Source: Branchiostoma floridae
Taxonomy: Eukaryota; Chordata; Leptocardii; Amphioxiformes; Branchiostomatidae
Assembly: GCF_000003815.2 (NCBI RefSeq)
Contig: NC_049988.1
Location: 11,562,404 to 11,626,403, forward strand
DNA length: 64,000 nt
Reading direction: 5' to 3'
Under the pieces are notes generated by a model. That model was not told the DNA's origin and ran no database searches. It saw nothing but the letters and a program-made list of their open reading frames with translations. Position 1 is the stretch's first letter. Each line of letters begins with the position of its first letter. Positions 33,450 to 46,800 of this stretch are shown one piece after another. A program made the position numbers and the translations under genes.

Positions 33450-33466
33450 CCAATCAGCGATATAAA
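33450..33466 (+). promoter_or_regulatory. Core promoter: CCAAT and TATAAA boxes of the BRICHOS gene
   Basis: CCAAT at 33450-33454 is followed by TATAAA at 33461-33466. Transcription would start near 33490, giving a 5' UTR of about 160 bases before the ATG at 33652. The CCAAT motif is closer to the TATA box than usual and may be coincidental. Confidence 0.6.
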
Positions 33467-33651
33467 CAAACCACGCGCCTCGTGGTGTCACACAAAGGGT
33501 ACAACCGGCGAGCTGAACACATCGTGTCTGCGTTTCTCCTGCGATTTTACCCCGCAATCTTTGCAGTCAACGCACAAAGCGAAGGAATTTGAGAGCCAGC
33601 GACTCAACTTATACTCTTATCATCACTGAGCGACATTTGGAGGATCCTACG

Positions 33652-36600
33652 ATGGCTACCGATCTGGAAAAGGCGAAATTCGTGGACGTGGAATGTTCCC
33701 TGGCCCCCGACGGTCATGTGAGTCTGATCAAATGGTTTATTTCCTTGTGTTGTGGGTATTCCCTGCCGGTTGTTTTGCTTCTGAAATGGAAAGCTGGTGC
33801 TGTAAATTTACGATAAATGTTAACAAATGTTGAACTACTGTATGCACTAGTAATGTTCTGGTTTTATATAGGAGGAAATCTGAGGAATGTGGAATCCAAA
33901 AGCTCGAGGCGAAACATGCACGTAGCAAAATTTGTCTCACTACCAAGAAACCAACCTTGCACGTACGCCATTCGAAGCTTTTGGTTTGGTTTAATTGCAC
34001 TTTTTTTAATCTGAAATCTTCAATAGGTGATTGGCAAACGTCTGCAGTAGTAGTAGCGTTAATTGTAATTGTAAATGGGTGTATTTCGAGCTTTGTTGTT
34101 GTTTTTGTTGTGGTTCTCCCGCGCTACACTCGCGCTGCCTCGGGCGTGGCGGGTCATGTGAGGGAAGAGCGCGCGAAAAACCATCCATCATGTTGGTGTC
34201 GTTTGGGCGGGAAACTGCGTGTGGAATTTCACGCCAATCTAACGATGTGCGAAGAAAGAAAAGCCGACCTTTGGTAATCGTAACCGCTATAAATAACACG
34301 AATTGCTCTCTCAATCGCAGAGAAAAATCTAAAAGAGGAAAAGGCTTGGAATAGTAGAACCGTCCACTGCATATATTCATAACACTAGCACGTGACGACT
34401 CTTGGGAATTGCGATTCATAATATTGTATTTGTAGTATGCATTTTAGTCGCACTAATGTCGTTATAATGCCGGAAATTTCGTCTTATCAAGTCATTAGAC
34501 TTGGGAATACAGCCAGATGTTGTGGCGTGTAACCGTCTCGATGCCTATTTTTGGCGAAGGGCGGTTTTGTTTGGGTTGCCTTACGCGCCTCCCATTCACG
34601 TCGTCAGGACAAATATAGAACCAAGGGACCGGGTCAGAGTCATATGACTCACGCCCTCAAACAAACGGACGGGAATTTTCCATCATGCATGACACGCTTC
34701 GCTTCAAATTTGAAATAATCAACTCTGATCGATTTGTGCTTAGAACAGATAAGAGCTACTGAAGTGCGTTTTGATAAAAAAAAGGTTGTAACCCGAAGAC
34801 CCATTCACAAATAAAAAGCTTTGGGATATCGTGGTAAATTGTGTAACGTTATACTTTCATTGCTGAGGCAACTCAACGGTTTTTCCTACGTTGCAAAACA
34901 TTTGTGAAAACTGCACTACTACTGATAGACTTCACCAGTTCCTTGTTGTTGACGTTAGCAGCTCTTTCCGTTAGATCATTTCAAAACAAGTGGAAGTCAG
35001 AACAATTCCTTGTCAACATTACATTTGGCGATGTGCCATGGCGCACGTCCGCCAATTTTTTGTTTACACCGAAGGACGGCCGTTTTTGGTCAAATTGTTT
35101 GCTCTGATCCAAATTACGTTGCTGCCCGCTTTTTGAGGACAAGGGCATTCAGGTGGTTTGAATTTTGAATTTCCTTGACGGTTCCCAATATTGAAATTAG
35201 ACCAGACAAAACAAGATTAAAGACAAAACACAAAGTCAATCCAGACCAAACCGGTTTTGCGAGGTACGGCCGCTAGTGAGAGTTTTCAGAAAAATGCATC
35301 AACAGAATATTCATACTTCGACAGAGAGACGTGTATAGTGCCCATTAATTTGTCATTCATGCATAGGGCAGTGACATAATATATGCACATATAGATTGCA
35401 TAATTATCAGGAACAGGTGAATGCCCAAATGGCGGGAAATTTGCAGGTTGTAAACAGGGTGAAATGAACACCCCCAGTTTATGCAATGTCCTTACAAATG
35501 GGTTGTTTTCAAAATATTTTTAAAGGTCACGACCTAGAAGATGACTAGGGCATCCTTTTGTTTAAAGTTGATATCTGAGAAAGCAAAGGAAAAGTGAGAG
35601 CACGAAAATAAGGGTGGGAAACAGTGGGTGTTGTCAAGGATAGCATTGTTGAGACAGCCCACTAAAGTTCTCAGTTTATTTTGAAGTCTCGAACAGTTGA
35701 CCCAGTCATGCCAAAGACGTGGAAAAGAGAAGCTTTGTAAATTCAACACGTTTATTTTGTTTAACTGCCAGGATCGAACTGTTTGAAGAAATGAGCAAGA
35801 CTAACATCTGCCTGCACAAATGTTTTTACTAGCACAATGTTTTGTTTTGTTAAAACTGACTAGAATGTTTTTTTGTCTGCGCTTACTACAGGTGTACGTG
35901 GCACACCCAGACCCCAAACCCACCAGTACAAAGGGCCTGATGATGGTGACAGCGGTCGTCATGCTGGTGATGGTGTTAGTAGGGGGCCTTGCTGGGACGG
36001 CAGTGTGGCGATACCTGGATGGAAAACCAGAGAGCAGCATGCCCCTGACTCCTGGCTTCTCTTCGTATATACTGCCCCATCATATGGACCAAGAAAACAC
36101 TGTGGTAAGGAAATCTCACAAACTACCAAAAAATTCAAAACACTGAATGAAAGAACAATGATATGAAAAATATGTGAAGGCTATGTTGAGTGTGTTTTTG
36201 AAGGCATAAATTTGAGAAGAACGAAAAGAAAAAAAAAAAAACTTTTCCATCATACTGCGTGACCAAAATGTTACATTTTTTACACTATGACAGAAGGGCA
36301 TTTTGCTTTGCATAATCCACTGCCCAGAACTTTATAAACTATCTCATGTATTAAAACACTGACCAAATGTTAGCAGGTTAATGTGCCACATCTTCTGTTG
36401 TGGTATCCCCTCCAAGGGAAAATATTTGTCCCCAGTGCCACACCTCCAGTCTTATCTAACCAGCAAACACAGAGTTGTTAACAAGTATTTATAGCCAATG
36501 GCTGCCCATTCCGGATGTTTGTCTTTCTTACCTGTAATGCCTCCAGCTTTCGCAGAACCCTGCCACCCCAGGTGTGTTTACCCAGAGAGAGACAAGTTCT

Positions 36601-38351
36601 GGGATATATGCCAAGGGAGGTTAATCTCAATACTAAAATGCCACAGAAACAAACAACAGAAGTCAACAATATTGACTTCTTTCCATGACAAATGCTGCAC
36701 CTGGGGTACAGGATGTGTGGGGAGGGGGGTTGTGTTGAATACACAAGTTAGATTATCATGTTCTCATTTACAAAATTGTTCCAAAAGCCACTAAATACAG
36801 TTATTTCATCAAGCTACAATGTACATGTATTCAAATCCTTCAAGCTGGTATTTGTACACCAACTCACATTACAAATGCCATCTAAAATGTAAATATTGTA
36901 CTGAATTGTTTCACCCAAACCGGTTCGGTAGAAAGCTTTGATGTCAGTTTGAGCAAACTTTTCCAGTGGAGCATATTTGCAGTAAGGATTAACTCTAAGT
37001 AATCAACCCTTTTTTATCTGAACAGAACTACATGAAGAAATACCACGTGCACGGTGAGGACATAACTGAGGTCATTGAGATCGACACAGAGCTAAGAATT
37101 GAACGCTTCGATGTTCCAGACAACGGACACTTCCAGAGAGTGACAGTTATCATGGATTTTGCCAGGGTAGGTAGAAAAGCAGATTTATCTATATCTGTGT
37201 TATGTGTTCATGCCAACCATGTAAATATTGATATTTACAAGAGATAGGCAACAATCATTGATAACATGGGAATTGTGCCCCTGCCTTTGGCACACATAAT
37301 GTGGTGCTACTTATATGTTTTATACCATGTTCTTTTGGTGCAGATATATTGAGACCACCACAATTTTTCTCAATGGTTAAGTGCAAATAATTCCACACTG
37401 CCACCTATTAGTACACTTGGCATGTCTGGATGCAAGTATTGACGTATTCCAACTTTTCCCCCACGCAGAACCTGACAATATACAAAGACTACAGTGACCG
37501 CATGTGCTTCCTTCGTCCTATGGAGCCAGAGTTGTGGCCGTCCCCAGAAGACTGGAGACAGGCTATTATGGACATTGGCCAACAGGTATTTGTCTTTGAA
37601 ATGATGTTTAGACTAAACAGTCAAACTGCCAAGTTAGAGCTGCTTAGACTTCCAAAGTTATGAACCTTGATGGTACTTGAGTAATCTCTTAGTGACATTA
37701 CATTTTATTTATCTCCAAACAGATCCTGCGGTAGCATAAGATAGTATCAAAAGCTGGTAGAGGAGTTAAGCCTAGGAGTGTGTATGCTACCATGTGTATG
37801 CTTCAGTGCCCGTCTAACTCCCTTTGGCCGGCTATACTCCTTGGCCAGCTTTGATACTACACATTTTTTGTACATGTATCTTATGGCACTGTAAGATTTG
37901 CTTGGAGATAAACATTTCAAAGAATTAGACCTGAATTTTTACTTGCTGAATTCCTTTTTTTTGCTATACCTCATAGAATAGGCTGTGTGTTTAATGGGGA
38001 TTATTTTCTCTTCTGTAGGAAAACTTTGGTGAGGAAAGCCACGAGCCTGCTGACCGCATGGACGAGATGGTCGTGGTGGCTCCCGAGGTCACTGACCTCC
38101 AGCTGCTGGTCAGCGGGGATGTCGTAGCCATGTGCGAAAACCACCGCGCTTTCATCGTCGTGCCGGTTGACTTTTCGCACCACGTTGCAAAGCGCTCGGC
38201 GAGAAAAACTAATTATATGACATCCCCCTGGAGTGGGGGTAAACATAGCATCAAATTCGCTCCGTCATTCACAAAAGCTTCAAAGTTGTCTAAGAAACAT
38301 AAAAATATTCCCGAGTCAGATTTAACAGGTATTTTCAAGTTTAGGTTCTAG
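33652..38351 (+). CDS. BRICHOS-domain type II membrane protein
   Basis: Five exons (33652-33717, 35892-36104, 37026-37166, 37469-37585, 38019-38351), all joined in phase 0, encode 289 residues. Residues 1-37 are a cytosolic head. Residues about 38-60 (MMVTAVVMLVMVLVGG core) form one membrane span, and the lack of a signal peptide indicates type II topology. The lumenal part holds the BRICHOS fold (about 100-220): conserved Asp137 in VIMDFAR, then the two BRICHOS cysteines, Cys153 (DRMCFL) and Cys218 (VAMCENHR). A dibasic/furin-like KRSAR motif (237-241) precedes a 48-residue Lys-rich tail ending FKFRF. BRICHOS proteins (ITM2/BRI, chondromodulin/tenomodulin, SP-C, arenicin precursors) chaperone a client segment that is often released. 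ITM2-like layout is the closest match seen, but identity to one subfamily is not established. Confidence 0.85.
33718..35891 (+). other. First intron of the BRICHOS gene
   Basis: A 2.2 kb intron with GTGAGT donor and CTACAG acceptor. Overlapping ORFs around 34000-34400 occur on both strands without recognisable domains and are not annotated as genes. Confidence 0.6.
37709..37911. mobile_element. MITE of the TAATCTCCAAG family in a BRICHOS-gene intron
   Basis: A 203-bp element starts TTATCTCCAAACAGATCC and ends GATTTGCTTGGAGATAA. It shares CATAAGATAGTATCAAAAGC with the copies at 29080 and 52272. The flanks ACATTTTAT and ACATTTCAA agree at 7 of 9 positions. Confidence 0.75.
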
Positions 38352-40806
38352 TGATTTGCTGTGTTAAATTCGAGACATTCTGAGTTAAAGACTTGAATTT
38401 GAGTGGTAACTTATTCCATTGTATAATATGTAAAGACCAATGCTGTGTGAATATTTTCACTGCACTCTGTATAATACTGTTAGGGCGATAAGAGTGCTGG
38501 GCACTTCGAACTGTCATTTGTTGGGATATCATTGATATTGTGAATGGGTCTTTACTTCTCACTGGTGTGAACTGTGCTGTATATACTAAGTACACCCATT
38601 GTAGACAGTCGTAGTACTTAGTTAACAGGGTAAAGTTATTCTTAGCAGTGTACAAATTAAAGTTTGCATCCAATGTTGAATAACAGGTATACAAAATGTT
38701 TTCTCATAATGTTTGTATGATTGACCAGCAACAGTTAAGATCTAGCATTACATGATAATTTTGAGTTCTAGCCTGTATTTGTAGTAAACATAAAAAAAGA
38801 CAGTAGACTCGATGTTCTGTTCAAAAGTATGCATGACTGTTATTTGAACCATGTTGAATACATAGTCACAAACAATGGATTCTACTCCTAGCTCAGTTTG
38901 TTGGGTGCACCTTGTAAATACATTAATGTTTAAAGTACATAATGCTTGTGTTCTAATTTCTAATGATCAACAATTGTTACACCAATATAAAACCTGAAAA
39001 TCGTAAATGACAAATAAGGATTACACTTAACTGAAAGAACATACACTACATGTATATGAACTTGTACAGATAATCTAGCAAATGCAGGGAATTTTCAAAG
39101 ACTTCACTGACATTAGTAGTAGAAAGTACATGATCTCAAATACTTTGAAATGCTCTGCTACACTAAGTACCAATTGATTGGACAAGTCTTTTTGGCGACA
39201 CCACTTGGGCAGAGCCCTTACACTCACATTGGTGACATTGTACTATGGAGTGGTGGAATGTGCAACATATTTCCATGATATATTGTTGAGTCAGAGCACA
39301 TGAATAAAGAATTAAACGAAAACAATTTTGTACATTGTATGGATCTACAAAGTAGTACAGGGCATGGTGATAACGGATTCAAAAGATAAGGGTGAAAAGA
39401 GAGTAACACATCACAGTACTGAAGTGAAATGAGCATTTTCAATGAGACTTAGATGTTGTACACTGAAAAAGTAAGTACCCAGAAGGGAAAATTGTATTAA
39501 ACATACTATTCTCAGTTCTAGAATCAGTATAATTAGATGTTGCTAAACATCATTTTCAACACTCATCATTTATACCCTAAAAGTTCAGTAATTTCACTAC
39601 CTTGCACTACACTATACCACATCAGTTTCAAAATAGAGCATTTGTCTCTAAAAGAAACAAGACCTATCTAGTTTTGAGCAATACATTGGATATGTGGCTT
39701 CAGCATCTGATTTCACAAGAAAGAAGTCACTTAAACCTGAATACACAACATTTGCCCATTTAAAATATTACCTACTGAAGAAGATGTCCTTACATTACCT
39801 GAACTTGTATCAACCAACTTTGCTCTACATAATGTAAAATACATGTCTAACTCTACATACTGGTAATGCCAATTCTAATTCCCTGCTGTTTCTAGCCTTC
39901 TCTTTCAAACAAGGATCACAAAACTTTTCTAAATAACCCTGTGTTTGCTGGCAAGTCAACTGCAGAAAGTCAAACAACTGGCCAGAAGCGGTAGCTATCA
40001 ATATTGCTTAGTCAAATTGTAAAAATGTTTAAAATCTGACTACCTGAATGAAATTGCATGGTATGGTAATCATTGTTCAGTACATGTATTTCATTGATAT
40101 GGTTGCATCATTTAGTAAGCAAGTATTACCTGGTAAAATCAGTCCTATCCTATCTCTTGCCAATTTTCTTAAAATTGCAGTTTTCTGTCCATACAAGTTT
40201 CATGAAACAAAACACAAGTTGCTATTAGGATCTGCTAAAAAGGTAAAAATTAGAATTTATACTGTACATATAATATACATAAATATCATAAATGTCCTGC
40301 TATGAGAGGCAGTGGTTAAAATCTTATATGCAACACTACTGTGTTAAAACATTCAGGGTAAAAGTCTAAAATTGTACTGCCGCATTAAGTCTAAAAGTGC
40401 TGAAGAAACATCTTAAATTCTTCAGTTTCTCATGATTGGCATTGCCCTTCTACCTAATGAGGAAAATCTGATCAAGCCTTGACAAAATTTTTGCGAGAAA
40501 GTTGCATTTTCCCACTTCAGAACCACACTTTAAGTAGTAGTATCCATCACAATTTAAAGACAGATTAAACATGCCTTGGTCAATGAGTTTCTTTTGATGA
40601 TGCTCTTGCAGTATTACAAAATGTTGACTAGCTACCATGTGAACCTTGTATGGGTAAGAAAATATAACTTTCAATTATTCCTATGCAAGGCTGATGTTTT
40701 TCTTTGCATCTTGTTAGAAAACCTCTTCCTTCTTGCGTTACCTTAGTTTTAATTACAATTGTGCTGTTAGCATCATTATCTTACAATAGAGGTCAGAGGT
40801 AACAGG
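38352..40806. other. Convergent intergenic region between BRICHOS gene and EPB41L5
   Basis: AT-rich, with no recognisable gene. An AATAAA at 39303-39308 is a candidate poly(A) signal for the BRICHOS transcript (3' UTR about 0.95 kb). The rest probably includes the EPB41L5 3' UTR on the minus strand. Confidence 0.5.
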
Positions 40807-43800
40807 TCAGAGTTCGGTGGTAAGTATCTTCTTGTCCTCGAGAGAAGAGGTGGAGGTTCTTGGTACCGGTTTGGTGGTTTTGACCGCAGCTGACGATTTC
40901 GTCCTCTTGATGACGATCTGCTCTGGCTTGCTCTTATTGGTCAAACTGGAGGCGGAGCGGGTCACGATGTTGGGCCCGAAGGATGTCTCCTGAGGAGGGA
41001 TTGGATGAACAGAATCAGAACAAGCATCAACAGCCAATGGCAGCTTCTCTTCCATTACAGATAAATCAGTCACTGCATAATCAAAAAAGTTCATAATGCA
41101 TAGGCAAATAAATGACATTTAGCAAGTGTTCTGAAGCCTGTATTCAGCATTTCAAATACAGTATTATTTGATAGAACAACAAAACAGAGGCAAGCAACTA
41201 CTGACAAATTGGGTGCATTTTCCAATTTCTGTTCACGTGAAAGTTTAATAATCCATAAGGTAAGGACTATTAGAACCGGGTTTTATAACTGGGCTGTGGT
41301 TGTGGCAGAGTTAACCAACTGTTAGGGTTGACCTACATTTGTAACACAATATGATGCATTAACAAATATAAAATATCATTCACGCCCCTTTTCCAATGTC
41401 CTTTGAACTCGAAGTAACAGTCAAGCGTTCTACTATTTACTCCGGTCTAGTCACCTATGTACATGTAACATAGCGGAGAAATATGTGGGCCATGTTTGCT
41501 CCAAAGTGTCATGCCTACAGGACACTTGACTGAGAAAAACACATCTAGTGTTGCACTATGGCGAGGTCCACTTACAGTGTACACATGTGTCTCTGGGCTG
41601 GCAGGCTGTTCAGAGCCAGGGCTCCCTGGCAGGAGCTAGTAAGGGAAGGGGGAGGGGGGCAACAGATGTAGGGGGAGCGAAGAGATGTGTGGGGTACAGA
41701 GAATTAGAACCCACCACAGGAAAGGCAAGAAACGACTATAATTAGCTTCTTAAAAATCTGCATGTTATTTCAAGTTTGAGTTTACTCAGAAGTTGCAGAT
41801 ATGTAGCAAAATATGCAAACTAGTTTGAAAGTTGTCTGAGTTTGTATCACTGATTTTGTACCAGGAACATAAATTTTCTGTGGCTCACTTGCAAAAGTTT
41901 ACTGTTATTTACTCAATGCTGTGGCCACTTTCTATACTACATTTCTTTAAGATGATGTATGTTTACCAGTAACTTTAAAAGCACCATGTCCTACCTATAC
42001 CACTGAATACTGCAGGGAAGCATAGTTATAAAACAGAGAAGACATGTAAAAACCATGCTCCATTTGAGCAAGGAATTTGTTAAGTATAACAGTAGGTAAT
42101 TGTTTAGGGGAGGGACAGGCAGAAAGCAGTTAAAGGTGTATCTTGCTAAAATTCAGCTTGGAGTAAAATTTATGTTACTAAGTCTTTCACTTGCATTATG
42201 CACTAGATATGCTCAAATTACTAGCATTTCTGTCAGTGTCATATTAGTCCTTTTGAAACTTTGCAGTGATTTTTGTTGGCATATCACATTTAGGTAATGG
42301 CAGGCAAAACAGTATTGTTCAGTCATAGTTTCAGCAGATTACTTGTACTTTTTGTGTATTCTGATAGGGGGCACTTCAGTACATGGTATGTTCGAAGACC
42401 ACCAAACCTACCAGAGGGACTGTGTCATCAAACTGGATGAGATCAGAGGTCTCTGAGATCTGTCGTGTCCGAGTTGGTGACTTCTCCTACAAGGGCCAAA
42501 CAAACAAACAAATAAATAAATAAGGAAACAAATTATTTCTGCTGACATACATGCTTAAGAGGGTCATTTAAATGCCCTGCAATAATCTGAAATCCATTGA
42601 AAAAGTTTCATTAAGTTGAAGAGAAAGTTATAATAAACCTGCATGCCAGAAAAAAAACAACTTGTACCATAATCTTAATTGCATTTGTCAGTTCGCTTCT
42701 AAAATTAAAGGAAAAAGCTGACTGAAAAGTCATCTCATTGTCCCATGATTTAGTTTTCTTCACAATATCACCTTATCGTTGCTGAAAGGAACATCAAAAT
42801 TCATTCAAAGTGTCCCTACCGTGCTAGACACTGAGGATGTTGATGCCTTCTTGGGTTTCTCCACAGCCACAGTTACTCCCCCCTCTGCACCCAGACAAGT
42901 GGTACCATCCACATTTAACACCAGAGGTGACAGCGTGATAGGCTTCACTGTTTCTGTCTCTTCTTCTTCTTTCTCATCTGCTGGCAGATCTGTTCCATTC
43001 TCTTCAATCTTCTCTTCTTTTTCCTTTTCTTTTTCCTTTTCCTTCTCTTTCTTCTCCTTCTTCTGTTTCTTTGTCTTCTCTTTAGGTTTTTCCTTCTCCC
43101 TCACAACTCTGGTAACACAAATGAACAAATAAAAAACAAAAAACAAAGCAAATAAAGACAAGTCAAATAAAATGTACAATGGCTAAGGAAATAATTCACA
43201 AATCTAGCAATCAAAACTGCTAAAACTGTTGTAACAATCACTTGAATCTTTTGTTGCTTCCCCCAGCAAAAGTTCAGTACCACAACAAAAGCATACAGAG
43301 ATGGAAGGGGAGCAAGGCGAATACTTACAATTCTTCATCACTTTGGGACTTGTTGAGCAGAGCCTCACTTTCATCATGGTCCACATTCAAGTGAAGAGGC
43401 GACCCCGGTGGTGAGATGCTGGTACTGCAGAAGGAATAAAAACATGTCTCTTAGTATTTTCTTCATTTAGAAGAACAGCATTGTAAAAAAAAAAGCCATG
43501 TGCATTGCTTGGTGATAAACGAATACAAAACAAATGCAAGGCTGTAATGCCATCAAACAAAATGCCATAATCAGCATCAGATGGAACAAAAATTACAACA
43601 AAGAAAGCTCCCCAAGGTGGTGAAGCAACCTTCCATATTAGTGAGAGGCAAGAGGAAGAAGATTGGTCAATGCAGCGATTGGAAGGCTGTGGCCACTTGG
43701 AGCAACAGTGCAGTGAACACAAAATAGCAAAAGGGCTGGCCAACAACTATTTTCTTTTTTCACAAACAGGATTACTAAACCAAACTGTCCAATAACTAAT

Positions 43801-46800
43801 TCTGTTTTCCTACAAATGATAACTGATATACATGTATGTCACCTAGTTACAGACTTTTTTTCCATAGGCCTTGGATATGAAAATTGTTGGCCTGGCCTTG
43901 ATACAAAAAAATTTGGCTGTAATACTGCTGACATAACAAGTGTTGATCTGTTGCCAGCAGAGGGAGTGTGCTCAAGCAAGGCCACTACAAAACAACAACA
44001 ACAACAGAGGCACACTGCAGCTAATCTACGGAGTCTACACAACTGTGAACAAATCAGATGTCCACTTACATGCGCTTTGGGACCGTCTGCTGTAAAAATC
44101 CTTCATTGTGTCCGTTTCTATCTCATGCATAACACATCAGATAAAACACAAACTAAAAAGAGAAGGACTCACTCCACACAAATGCATGCAGACGTATAAC
44201 GTGGCAAGTTTAATTTTGTGTCAGCTCTTTGGATTAATACTGTTAAAGACGTAGCATAAGTATGCAGTATTAGTATGGGCATTGACTCGGCTTCTGGAAT
44301 ATGCTGACTCTTACATTTTTAAAGTCCTGATTGTGCTATCAGATAAAGTCATCATTCAAATCATTGTGTACTTTAAGTCATTAAAATTCCTCTCAGTGGA
44401 TTTCAACAAACAGTGTAATTCATCTTCCTCAAAAATATGTAACTTATACACATTTCCTATGACTACATTCAAATGTCAATAACACATCATGTTTGACGGA
44501 TAACATTTAAGCATCCATTGTCACAAAGTTCATGTCATATTAAAAGACTGGCAGCACAGAATAAAAGCTACAGCAGGTAAACATCAATATCATTGCCAGT
44601 TATTTCTACCATTGGAATATGGTATCAATCATTCTGTTTTGTCATAAAATCTTGTAGTTATTCATGCCTTTAAAAAGTACATTTACAGGCTTGGTGTGAA
44701 GAAAAGCTGTACACTGTTAGGATTTCAGTTTGCTGCTTCTGAGCAAAACTATGATCATGCTTTCATATGATACAAATATCTCCTTTATTAAAGAATGAAC
44801 TTCAAATTACTTCTCTTAGGGCTCTGTATGACATTCATGTCAATAAACATTGTCTTAGTATTAAGTATATTTCTGACTGATTAAAATTGTACAAGTTGTT
44901 GGTACATGTACATTTTTTAAAGACACACCTGCAACACTGAACAAACCACAATAAAAACTAAAAAAAAAAACTTTCTAAAATGATGACGTATGAGTGAGGG
45001 GGTAGTGTTAGACTGAGGGTATGAAATGACAACACCATGGTTAACGTTAGATGCACAAATTCCCCAACATCACACATCTAGGAAAATGAGATTACATGAA
45101 AGGGTTAGTGACATGACATATTGACAGACAAACATCCAAAAATCACAAAAAAAAGCATGAGGGTAAAAGCAATCTCTTGGTGACATGAAACTATATCTAA
45201 AACAATGATATTTACATTTTCTAATTCTACACTACACAGGTACATTGCACCTTTCCTTACTACTTGCTAACGATGATTGTTAAAATCTAAAAATTTAGTA
45301 GTAAAGGTGTCTATAGAATAAAACATCTTTTTATCCTTAGTAACTGGCAAGTGCTAAGTACTAATGGCATTACAATGTTTCTTTTTTTTTTTACATCTGG
45401 CTAACTTTTACCTCAACTTCAAGTCTTTTGCAAGATATCAGTTACTGTCTAATCTTTTAAAATTCATTATTAGCAGTTATTGTCACATGATCTAAAAAAG
45501 CCAACCACAGTATACAGCCAAATGGGCATCACATGATATAAAAATATCATGATAATCTCTAGTTGGTACCAGGTTTGCTACAAATTAATGAGTAAGTTTC
45601 AGTAAAAACGATGTACTCTGCATTTTCTCATACAGAAGTTCTTATTTGATTATCATCAGTTAAAAGTAGTTTAAAAGCTTTAAGAAGCATCTTCTTATTA
45701 CAAAGGGATTGTCAGCACTTAGTTCATCCACTCATCTTTAACATGTTTCCTTTTCTAACAGTTCAAGTTTGCATCCAAGAATTAAAAGGCATGGTTGGTT
45801 TGTGGTTAAAAGATTGTCTCTAGAAGAACGCAGATGTTTGCGGCGGAAGTCGCGGAACATAAGATCCGCTCCTAGAATGATGAGGAAGGTACGTACCGTT
45901 CGCAAGCACGGAATGTTAGGTGTCCGTGGTGACATGACGGGACACGGAGTTGGGGAAAGAAGGAAGGAGGGAGAGGTTACGGTTAGTCACCTTCCGCCAT
46001 GATTGTCCATTTGCAAAGCATAACAATAACAGGGACATACGTACATTTGTACTATGCAACATGGGCAAGCTGTACTGTAAGCTAAGCACGATGCACAACA
46101 CAAACGACACACTTCACCACATAGCCATTAACAACATGCTGGAATACTAATTACACCACTACAACTGTTAACATGCAGACTAGAAGCAACAGGACTAGCA
46201 CCATTGATTCAACAACAATGCCTACTAAACCTAGGACTTTCCAGTGAAACAAGTTCCAAGATTATATTCAGGCCCTCTCTTTTGGTAATGTTGTTACATT
46301 TGTTGAGATTCAGGAATAAGAAAGGTTGTTTTGTCTGTGAACATCTTGTGCAGGAGCCTGGTAATTTGCAAACAGTTTGCATAGAGAGCACAGTGACTCA
46401 TGCACAAAACATCACATCACAACTTTTATACAATTTGTGTTATGAAGATTTTGCCTGTATTAGGGTTTGCAACACAAACCTTTAGCACTCTTACCAGTGC
46501 ACTACAGAGTACTTATGCTTAAGTCAAAGTCCTGGAAAGAAGGGCAATTATCAACAACCTGTACATGCTTTTTCCATTATCGAGAAGTATAAGAAACTTT
46601 GTTACATACAATTGGAGAGGGAAGGAGAAAAAAGTAGGAGCAATCTTTAAGATGACAATGAAACAAAGAAACTTCTCTTACCACACTTCTTCTTCTTCTT
46701 CCTCTTCTTCTTCTGACTCCTCCACCTCTTCCTTAACCTCATTCACCTTCTTTACCTCTGTCTTAGGTTCAAGTGCAACAGTCAACGCCTTCTTCTTGGC

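Larger units (their letters stand above)
27659..33460. other. Intergenic region between the PARP and BRICHOS genes
   Basis: The two genes are divergent, with 5' ends about 5.8 kb apart. No conserved exon was recognised. The span holds a TAATCTCC-family MITE (29080-29238), diverged tandem repeats (about 30340-30650), a Tigger-like element (30680-30857), a CA-rich tract (31631-31672) and a cluster of AACGTT palindromes (31070-31230). Confidence 0.6.

Noticed and set aside
34006-34419. Overlapping open frames on both strands in the BRICHOS intron
   Set aside because: Low-complexity, repeat-like text (GTTGTTGTTTTTG) with no recognisable motif; likely chance frames.
43816-44199. 127-codon plus-strand open frame
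   Set aside because: Antisense to an EPB41L5 intron, with CAA-repeat text (KQQQQQR) and no domain.
45840-46005. GC-rich island with a possible ATGGCGGAAG start and donor on the minus strand
   Set aside because: It lies in an EPB41L5 intron. No acceptor, domain or phase fit was found, and the open frames on both strands look incidental.
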